Below, in pieces: positions 7,625 through 12,756 of a DNA stretch of 17,846 nt (position 1 is its first letter; every line of letters starts with the position of its first letter). The notes under the pieces were generated by a model, which worked only from the letters and a program-made list of their open reading frames with translations, was not told where the DNA came from and made no database searches. The stretch spans positions 18,135 to 35,980 of the forward strand of contig DJET01000038.1 in assembly GCA_002431945.1 (NCBI GenBank). The letters run 5' to 3'. This DNA is from Ruminococcaceae bacterium UBA5891. Its GTDB lineage: Bacteria; Bacillota; Clostridia; Oscillospirales; Acutalibacteraceae. The position numbers were made by a program, and so were the translations under genes.

Positions 7625-7643
7625 AATATCACCTTTTGTTCGT

Positions 7644-7653
7644 CATTATAATG
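7644..7653. promoter_or_regulatory. Perfect 10-bp palindrome downstream of the Cys-rich gene promoter
   Basis: CATTATAATG is its own reverse complement and lies just downstream of the minus-strand -10 box, near the expected transcription start. Short palindromes of this size are typical of RHH operators, and an RHH protein is encoded next to it. The sequence is AT-rich, so chance remains possible. Confidence 0.4.
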
Positions 7654-7655
7654 TT

Positions 7656-7684
7656 ATATTACCACCATTTTTGTAAAATGACAA
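7656..7684 (-). promoter_or_regulatory. Promoter for the Cys-rich small gene
   Basis: On the minus strand TTGTCA (7679-7684) and TAATAT (7656-7661) are spaced by exactly 17 bp, and the -10 ends 31 nt before the start codon. The -35 sits two bases from the -35 of the oppositely directed promoter at 7671-7699. Confidence 0.78.
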
Positions 7685-7699
7685 CATTTATTTTATAAT
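7671..7699 (+). promoter_or_regulatory. Promoter for the RHH regulator gene
   Basis: TTGTAA (7671-7676) and a perfect TATAAT (7694-7699) are spaced by 17 bp, with the -10 ending 29 nt before the ATG at 7729. It interlocks with the divergent promoter at 7656-7684, so both cannot easily hold polymerase at once. Confidence 0.78.
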
Positions 7700-7728
7700 T
7701 AAGATATCATTTGAAGCAAGGTGATTTT

Positions 7729-7899
7729 ATGGAGGAAAAAATTTTACGCTATACCCTGCGCGTTGACAGAACCTTATTTAAAAAATTCCGTTATATTGCT
7801 GAGTCGGAGGGTAGAAGCGCCAATAAGGAAATAGAACAGTATTTAAAAAAATGCGTTAAAGAATTTGAAGAAAAACACGGCAAAATTGAAATTAAATAA
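7729..7899 (+). CDS. Arc-like ribbon-helix-helix DNA-binding protein, 56 residues
   Basis: This is a small predicted dimeric transcription regulator. The product starts MEEKILRYTLRVDRTLFKKF: a short beta strand (LRYTLRVD) is followed by two helices, FKKFRYIAESEGRSANKEIEQYLKKCVKEFEEK. This matches the Arc/MetJ ribbon-helix-helix layout, in which the paired strands enter the DNA major groove. ATG 7729 was chosen over the TTG at 7711 because the ribosome binding site AAGGTGA lies directly upstream of it. It is divergent from the Cys-rich gene. No toxin gene follows, as the next feature is a terminator, so an antitoxin role is not supported; autoregulation is likely. Confidence 0.86.
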   Translation: MEEKILRYTLRVDRTLFKKFRYIAESEGRSANKEIEQYLKKCVKEFEEKHGKIEIK

Positions 7900-7948
7900 A
7901 AAAAGCTTTAACAGCCGCAGGCGATTGCGTATCTGTTAAAGCTTTTTT
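7899..7948. terminator. Bidirectional terminator between the RHH gene and the sugar kinase
   Basis: A perfect 16-bp stem, AAAAAAGCTTTAACAG (7899-7914) with its complement (7933-7948), encloses an 18-nt loop. Runs of A and T flank it on both sides. The left arm begins on the last base of the RHH stop codon. The minus-strand kinase gene ends at 7960, so the hairpin serves both. Confidence 0.92.
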
Positions 7949-7959
7949 ATTTTATTGTT

Positions 7960-9018
7960 TTACAAAACCGCGGCAAGCATTTCGCGTTCGTGCTTTTCCA
8001 TTTCGCTTACAAGCTTAAGCTGCGTGCGGCATCTTACAAGATTGTGTTCGGGATAAGCGGTTTTAAAATATGTATCGCCCAAAAGATAATCGGTTAAAAA
8101 GCGCATACCGCATTCTAACGTCATCATTTTAGCGCCAACGGGCAAAAGCCGCCTTTCGCTTTCGGTAAGCGTGCCGCCGCAGCCGAAAAGAAAACCCTTT
8201 GCGTATGTGTTATAAAGGTTGATATCAAAATGCACCTTTGAAAGATCCTTTTCGTCCTCTGCGGCGGTTGAGGCGCCGAAGCGTATCGAATCGCCGAAAT
8301 CGTTAACCGAGTATCCCGGCATTACGGTGTCAAGATCGATAACGCAGACAGGCTCCCTCGTGTCTTTATCAAGCATAACGTTGTTAAGCTTTGTATCGTT
8401 ATGCGTTACCTTAAGCGGCAGGTCGCCGTCTTTGCGGCTTTCTTCAAGCGTTGAGCAAAAGCTTTTGCGCGCCTTTATGAATTCAATTTCGGGCAGCGCG
8501 TTTTTCGCTCTGTTCATAGGGTTCAGCTCAGCCGCCTCAATAAAGCTTTTAAATCTGAGCGGGGTGTTGTGAAAATTCGGTATTGTTTCGTAAAGCTCGC
8601 TTGCGGGGAAGTCCTTAAGCATATTCTGAAACGCCCCGAACGCCACGGCGCTTTGGTAAAAATCGTTTTCGGTTTCGGGCAGCTCTAAAGATACGGCGTT
8701 TTCAATAAAATCGTACATACGCCATATCTCGCCGTTTTCATCGGTAAAATATTTTTTGCCGTTTTTAAGCTCTACAAGCGTAAGGGTTTTCATAGCGCCC
8801 GAAAGCCTTGAACGCAGATATTCCGTAACCTTTATTATGTTTTGCATAACCTGTTCGGGGTTTTTAAACACCCTGCCGTTTACCTTTTGCAGGATATAGC
8901 GTTTGCCCGATTGCACGGTTACAAGAAATGTGCTGTTAATATGCCCGTTGCCGTACGGCTTGGCCGATACGGCGTCTGTTTGAGTTGAAAAAAGCCCCGA
9001 TACATCAAAAGCATTCAT
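7960..9018 (-). CDS. Phosphotransferase, N-acetylhexosamine 1-kinase (NahK)-like
   Basis: This is a cytoplasmic ATP-dependent sugar kinase of the APH/choline kinase fold. The 352-residue protein resembles Bifidobacterium NahK, which phosphorylates GlcNAc/GalNAc at C1. Motifs are GNGHINSTF near residue 23 (nucleotide loop), FHNTP at 149-153, the catalytic loop HNDTKLNN (H206, D208, N213) and the metal-binding VIDLDTV (D228, D230), followed by NDFGDSIRFGASTAAEDE. ATG 9018 was preferred to an in-frame ATG 42 nt upstream because AAGGGTG lies 7 nt before it. The neighbour is a divergent AraC regulator. The lacto-N-biose phosphorylase and epimerase genes that accompany nahK in bifidobacteria are absent, so substrate and pathway are uncertain. 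Confidence 0.85.
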   Translation of the reverse strand: MNAFDVSGLFSTQTDAVSAKPYGNGHINSTFLVTVQSGKRYILQKVNGRVFKNPEQVMQNIIKVTEYLRSRLSGAMKTLTLVELKNGKKYFTDENGEIWRMYDFIENAVSLELPETENDFYQSAVAFGAFQNMLKDFPASELYETIPNFHNTPLRFKSFIEAAELNPMNRAKNALPEIEFIKARKSFCSTLEESRKDGDLPLKVTHNDTKLNNVMLDKDTREPVCVIDLDTVMPGYSVNDFGDSIRFGASTAAEDEKDLSKVHFDINLYNTYAKGFLFGCGGTLTESERRLLPVGAKMMTLECGMRFLTDYLLGDTYFKTAYPEHNLVRCRTQLKLVSEMEKHEREMLAAVL

Positions 9019-9046
9019 TTTATTCACCCTTAATTTCAGTATTTTC

Positions 9047-9075
9047 TTGTATTGTAGCATATCTTATATTATAAT
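9047..9075 (+). promoter_or_regulatory. Promoter for the AraC-type regulator gene
   Basis: TTGTAT (9047-9052) and a perfect TATAAT (9070-9075) are spaced by 17 bp, with the -10 ending 56 nt before the ATG at 9132. An AT-rich dyad, ATATTAT-A-ATAATAT (9066-9080), covers the -10 and may be chance. No convincing promoter is seen for the divergent kinase gene. Confidence 0.72.
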
Positions 9076-9131
9076 AATATTCAAATACAGACATTTTTTG
9101 TTTGAAATCGGACAATATCGGGAGTAAGAAA

Positions 9132-9959
9132 ATGCAGGAATTTACGGTTAAAAAAATTGAAAGAGCGGTAACTCTTGAGGCTGTGGTTGCCGCGTTTGAC
9201 GTAATACGCCCGAAAAACTTTTATTTTGCGGGTGAAATGCACGATTTTTGGGAAATGGTATACGCTGCGGACGGCGTTGCAACCGCTACTGCCGACGAAA
9301 GAGTTTACACGCTTACGCGGGGTAATCTGCTTTTTCACAAGCCTATGGAATTTCACCGCGTTTGGTCCTCTGCCAATACCGCGCCGCATTTGCTTTTAAT
9401 TTCGTTTAAGGCGGCAGGTATTGCAATGAAGCAGCTTGAAAAGGGGTTTTACAGGCTTAACGGTTATCAGGCGGCAAGACTTGCCGAAATAGAAAAGCTG
9501 TTTGAGCAGGTTATAGGGCTTTACGAATCGGACAGAAACGGAAACGGGTTTAAGCTTAAAAGCAGTCTTGCCGCCGCCGCGTTCGAGGGGTTTATAACAG
9601 AGCTGTGCGAAAGCGGGCTTGAAGACCGCCGCGATAATTCCCCCTATGCCGATACATACCGCAGGGTGATACGGTATATGCAGTCGCATTGCTGTGAAAG
9701 CCTTACCGTTTGTCAGATAGCGAGAGCCTGCGGCTTGAGCGAAAGCAACTTAAAACGCATTTTTAAAATGTTTTGCGACAGAGGGGTAATAAGCTACCAC
9801 AATTCCTTAAGGATAAGAACCGCGGTAAAAATGCTTTACGATGAAATTCCCGTTTCAAAAATAAGCGAGGAGCTGGGCTTTTCTTCCCCCTCGTACTTTT
9901 ATGTTGCGTTTAAGCGTGAAACGGGAAAAACCCCGCGGGATTTTCTTAAATCGAAATAG
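9132..9959 (+). CDS. AraC-family transcriptional regulator with N-terminal cupin-like domain
   Basis: This is a predicted ligand-responsive transcription factor of 275 residues. The N-terminal half (about 20-120) looks like the AraC-type cupin sensor, with HDFWEMVYAADG and the LTRGNLLFHKPMEFH segment. The C-terminal hundred residues carry two helix-turn-helix motifs: LTVCQIARACGLSESNLKRIFK, then PVSKISEELGFSSPSYFYVAFKRETGKTPRDF, the canonical AraC signature. ATG 9132, with GGGAG upstream, was chosen over the TTG at 9102. It is divergent from the NahK-like kinase across 113 bp, so control of that gene is the simplest proposal. Its last codons form one arm of a terminator. Confidence 0.92.
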   Translation: MQEFTVKKIERAVTLEAVVAAFDVIRPKNFYFAGEMHDFWEMVYAADGVATATADERVYTLTRGNLLFHKPMEFHRVWSSANTAPHLLLISFKAAGIAMKQLEKGFYRLNGYQAARLAEIEKLFEQVIGLYESDRNGNGFKLKSSLAAAAFEGFITELCESGLEDRRDNSPYADTYRRVIRYMQSHCCESLTVCQIARACGLSESNLKRIFKMFCDRGVISYHNSLRIRTAVKMLYDEIPVSKISEELGFSSPSYFYVAFKRETGKTPRDFLKSK

Positions 9960-9988
9960 GTCCGTAAAGACCTGACCCGCGGGGTTTT
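9927..9988. terminator. Terminator hairpin partly inside the araC-type coding region
   Basis: A perfect 13-bp inverted repeat, AAAACCCCGCGGG (9927-9939) and CCCGCGGGGTTTT (9976-9988), flanks 36 nt that contain a smaller hairpin AGGTC-CGTAAA-GACCT (9958-9973). The left arm is coding sequence (codons before the TAG at 9957-9959). A and T runs at the outer edges would serve both the plus-strand regulator and the minus-strand aminotransferase. Confidence 0.78.
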
Positions 9989-9999
9989 GAATATTAACC

Positions 10000-11169
10000 T
10001 TAAAGCTCCTTTAAAAATTCGCCTATTCGGCTTACAGCCTCTTTTATATGCTCTACCGAGTAGCAGTAGGAGGCTCTTATAAAGCCCTCGCCGCCGGCGC
10101 CGAATGCGGTACCCGGCACTACCGCCACGTTTTTTGAGTATAACAGCCTTTCGCAGAATTCATCGCTTGAAAGACCTGTGCTTTTAATAGATGGGAACGC
10201 GTAAAACGCGCCCTTCGGCTCGCGGCATTCAAGCCCTATTTCGTTAAAGCCGGATACCATCATACGCCGCCGCATATCGTATTCCTTTACCATACGGGCT
10301 ACGTCCTCGTCGCAGTTTTTAAGCGCTTCGATTGCGGCATACTGCGAGGTTGTGGGCGCGCACATTATGGCAAACTGGTGAATTTTTGTTATCTGCTCCA
10401 TAATTTCGCGCGGGCCGCAGGCAAAGCCCAAGCGCCAGCCCGTCATTGAAAACGCCTTTGAAAAGCCGTTTACGGTTATAGTGCGTTCCCACATACCGTC
10501 TATTGCCGCAGGCGAAACGTGGCGGCTGCCGCCGAAGGTAAGCTCGGCATATATTTCGTCGGACAGCACCATAACGTTTGTGTTTTTAAGCACTGCGGCT
10601 AATTTTTCAAGATCGTCCCGTTCCATAATGGCGCCCGTGGGGTTGCAGGGGTAGGGGAGTATAAGCAGCTTTGTGCGCTCGCTTAAAGCGCCGCGCAGCT
10701 GTTCGGGCGTTACCTTAAATCCGTCCTCCGCCTTTGTTTCTATTATAACGGGAACGCCGCCCGCAAGCCGTGTTATAGGCTCGTAGCAAACGTAGCTCGG
10801 CTGGGGGATTATAACCTCGTCCCCCGGAGACACAAGCGCCCTTATTGCGGCGTCTATCGCCTCGCTTCCGCCTACGGTTATTAAAATTTCCTCATCGGGC
10901 GTGTAGCAAAGCGAATATTTGCGTTTTACATAGTCTGCCACAGCCTGCCGCAAGGCGGCGATGCCCCAGTTGGAGGTATACTTTGTTTTGCCGTTTTGCA
11001 GTGATGTTATCCCCGCCTTTCTTATTTGCCACGGGGTGCTGAAATCGGGCTCGCCCACGCCTAATGATATAACGTTATCCATAGTGGCGGCAATATCGAA
11101 AAACTTTCTTATGCCGGAAGGCTTTATTTCGGCAACGGTGGGGTTAAGCGCTTTAGTGTAATCTATCAT
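10000..11169 (-). CDS. PLP-dependent class I/II aminotransferase
   Basis: This is a cytoplasmic fold-type I aminotransferase of the aspartate aminotransferase (AspB/PatA-like) group, moving an amino group between an amino acid and a 2-oxo acid. In the 389-residue protein the expected active-site residues are present: N176 in PYPCNPTG, D204 and Y207 in SDEIYAEL, the PLP lysine K238 in NGFSKAF, and R246 in MTGWRLGF. The C-terminal small domain is complete. Its amino acid cannot be read from these residues. It overlaps the upstream Lrp-type gene by 4 bp (11166-11169), so both are translated from one message beginning with a T-box leader. If the leader senses tRNA-Ala, alanine metabolism is the best inferred role. 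Confidence 0.93.
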   Translation of the reverse strand: MIDYTKALNPTVAEIKPSGIRKFFDIAATMDNVISLGVGEPDFSTPWQIRKAGITSLQNGKTKYTSNWGIAALRQAVADYVKRKYSLCYTPDEEILITVGGSEAIDAAIRALVSPGDEVIIPQPSYVCYEPITRLAGGVPVIIETKAEDGFKVTPEQLRGALSERTKLLILPYPCNPTGAIMERDDLEKLAAVLKNTNVMVLSDEIYAELTFGGSRHVSPAAIDGMWERTITVNGFSKAFSMTGWRLGFACGPREIMEQITKIHQFAIMCAPTTSQYAAIEALKNCDEDVARMVKEYDMRRRMMVSGFNEIGLECREPKGAFYAFPSIKSTGLSSDEFCERLLYSKNVAVVPGTAFGAGGEGFIRASYCYSVEHIKEAVSRIGEFLKEL

Positions 11170-11648
11170 ATAAACAGCTGCCCCCTGTCGTCCTTATCGC
11201 CGTTTTCAAGCATAACGTCCATTTCCTTATAGCGGCGCATTACAAAGTGGGTGGTGGTTTGGGTTACGGAGTCTATGGTGGCAAGCTCCTTTGCAACAAA
11301 GCGCGCTATATCCTGAAGCGTTTTGCCCTTGACTACAACGTTAAGGTCGTAAGAGCCGGACATAAGGTAAACCGACTCAACCTCGTCGTATTTCATTATA
11401 AGTTCGGCGACCTCTTCAAAGCCGAGTCCTGCCTTCGGCACAACGTTTAGCTCGATAATTGCCGAAACATAAGCGTCGTCAAGCAGCTGCCAGTCTACTA
11501 TTGCTTTGTAGCCCTTGATAAATCCGTCCTTTTCAAGCGCGGCTATTTCGTTTTGAACCGTTTTTTCGTCCGAGCCTAACATTACCGCAATATCCTTTGC
11601 GGTGTATTTTGCGTTGCGCGCTAATAATTTAAGTATTTCGTATTTCAT
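11166..11648 (-). CDS. Lrp/AsnC-family transcriptional regulator
   Basis: This is a predicted amino-acid-responsive DNA-binding protein of 160 residues, the usual Lrp/AsnC length. Residues 1-50 form the winged helix-turn-helix (AKYTAKDIAVMLGSDEKTVQNEI). Residues of about 60-140 form the RAM ligand-binding/oligomerisation domain, with SAIIELNVVPKAG and the effector-site region VYLMSGSYDLNVVV. ATG 11648 was chosen over an in-frame ATG 15 nt upstream because GGGAGG is correctly placed before it. The gene lies directly downstream of a T-box terminator and overlaps the aminotransferase gene by 4 bp. Lrp proteins often regulate the amino-acid gene beside them, so it probably senses the same amino acid. 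Confidence 0.93.
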   Translation of the reverse strand: MKYEILKLLARNAKYTAKDIAVMLGSDEKTVQNEIAALEKDGFIKGYKAIVDWQLLDDAYVSAIIELNVVPKAGLGFEEVAELIMKYDEVESVYLMSGSYDLNVVVKGKTLQDIARFVAKELATIDSVTQTTTHFVMRRYKEMDVMLENGDKDDRGQLFI

Positions 11649-11660
11649 ATTATTTCCTCC

Positions 11661-11913
11661 CAAAATAAAAATAACGCCCCGAATGCTTTACATTCGGGAC
11701 GAATAAAATCCGTGTTACCACCCTTATTCGGAATAAAAATTCCGCACTCAACGGTACCTTTAAATACCTTTATCTTATAACGGAGACCGCCGTCCGCCCT
11801 TTCGGGGGCCGCTCAGGGGCAGCTTCACCGCACCGCCGCCGCGAGCTTTCACCTGCCGCTCGCTCTCTTAAGGCGCACCTATGCGATTACTTAATCCCAT
11901 CATAGCGTTTCAC
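11661..11913 (-). ncRNA. T-box riboswitch leader, probable alanine specifier
   Basis: This is a tRNA-sensing transcription attenuator on the minus strand. The T-box sequence AGGGTGGTAACACGG (11710-11724) matches the consensus. It is followed by a terminator hairpin of 10 bp (arms 11676-11685 and 11691-11700) and a T-rich tract (11661-11672). Stem I shows the 5' AGTA (11888-11891) and 3' GAA (11824-11826) of the loop-E/S-turn. Its distal part has the AGAGAGCGAG and GGTGAAAGC blocks. The codon just after GAA is GCT (11821-11823), Ala, with GCC, also Ala, next to it; a +1 register would give CTG, Leu. The T-box UGGU calls for a tRNA with discriminator A, as in tRNA-Ala. Uncharged tRNA should favour read-through into the Lrp and aminotransferase genes. 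Confidence 0.93.
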
Positions 11914-11919
11914 AATGTA

Positions 11920-11948
11920 ATGATATACTAAAACGTGCGGTTTGTCAA
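11920..11948 (-). promoter_or_regulatory. Promoter of the T-box operon
   Basis: On the minus strand a perfect TTGACA (11943-11948) and TATCAT (11920-11925) are spaced by 17 bp. Transcription would start near 11913 and include the whole T-box. The promoter is back-to-back with the tepA promoter. Confidence 0.85.
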
Positions 11949-11960
11949 GCATAAAAGCAC

Positions 11961-11989
11961 TTGAAAGTTTATTAAAAAAAATGTATAAT
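11961..11989 (+). promoter_or_regulatory. Promoter of the tepA-ftsK operon
   Basis: TTGAAA (11961-11966) and a perfect TATAAT (11984-11989) are spaced by 17 bp. The -10 ends 49 nt before the tepA start codon. Its -35 is 12 bp from the divergent T-box -35. Confidence 0.85.
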
Positions 11990-12038
11990 ATGAATTGTTG
12001 CAGGCTTTTTCCTCATAATATTGAGGGAGAGTGAAGAA

Positions 12039-12719
12039 ATGAGCAACGAAAAAGAAAAAAACGACGGCAGAAAAAACGAGCTCGAAGAAATAAAGGAAAT
12101 GGGTTCGGTTTCTGCTTTTGACGGCAGGCACAAAATTTTTTGCCTTACCGTTATCGGCGAAATAGAGGGGCATAACGTTTTGCCCGAACAAAACAAAACC
12201 ACAAAATACGAGCATGTTATACCGCAGCTTGTTGCAATTGAAGAAAGCCGCGATATTGAGGGCCTGCTTATAATTCTTAACACGGTAGGCGGCGACGTTG
12301 AGGCGGGGCTTGCAATAGCCGAGCTGATTTCGGGTATGAAAAAGCCCACGGTTTCGTTTGTTTTGGGCGGCGGCCATTCAATAGGCGTTCCGCTTGCGGT
12401 ATCGGCAAAGCGCTCTTATATAGCGCCATCCGCCACTATGACGGTACACCCCGTAAGAACAACCGGTCTTGTTATAGGCGTGCCGCAGACTATGAATCAC
12501 TTTGCGCGTATGCAGGCGAGAATTACCGATTTTGTGGTAAGAAATTCGGGCATTTCGGCAGAGCGTTTTACCGAGCTTATGATGAACACGGGCGAAATGG
12601 TGACCGACGTAGGCTCTATCCTTACGGGCGACAGGGCCGTAAGCGAGGGACTTATAGACGAGGTGGGAACGCTCAGTAACGTTATAGACGGGCTGTACAG
12701 GCTGATAGAGAAAAAATAA
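12039..12719 (+). CDS. tepA: TepA-like ClpP-class serine protease
   Basis: This is a ClpP-fold serine peptidase of the TepA (translocation-enhancing protein) group, related to ClpP and SppA but working without a known ATPase. The 226-residue protein has a charged N-terminus of about 30 residues with no signal peptide. The oxyanion/entry segment is LNTVGGDVEAGLAIAELI. The nucleophile is most likely S114 in GGGHSIGVPLAVSA, followed by MTVHPVRT, whose His would be the general base. ATG 12039 was preferred over TTG 12021 because GGGAG lies between them at ribosome-binding distance. In B. subtilis tepA (ymfB) also sits beside the spoIIIE translocase gene, and the same pairing here supports the call. 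Confidence 0.88.
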   Translation: MSNEKEKNDGRKNELEEIKEMGSVSAFDGRHKIFCLTVIGEIEGHNVLPEQNKTTKYEHVIPQLVAIEESRDIEGLLIILNTVGGDVEAGLAIAELISGMKKPTVSFVLGGGHSIGVPLAVSAKRSYIAPSATMTVHPVRTTGLVIGVPQTMNHFARMQARITDFVVRNSGISAERFTELMMNTGEMVTDVGSILTGDRAVSEGLIDEVGTLSNVIDGLYRLIEKK

Positions 12720-12756
12720 GGTCGGGCAATCCGGCCGTTACATAAGGAGAAAATAA

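Noticed and set aside
7711..7899. RHH gene as an antitoxin of a toxin-antitoxin pair
   Set aside because: No toxin-like gene follows; a terminator comes directly after the stop. The divergent neighbour is a Cys-rich protein without toxin features.
9066..9080. AT-rich dyad ATATTAT-A-ATAATAT as an AraC operator
   Set aside because: It overlaps the -10 box and is pure A/T, so chance is likely. AraC proteins normally bind longer direct repeats.
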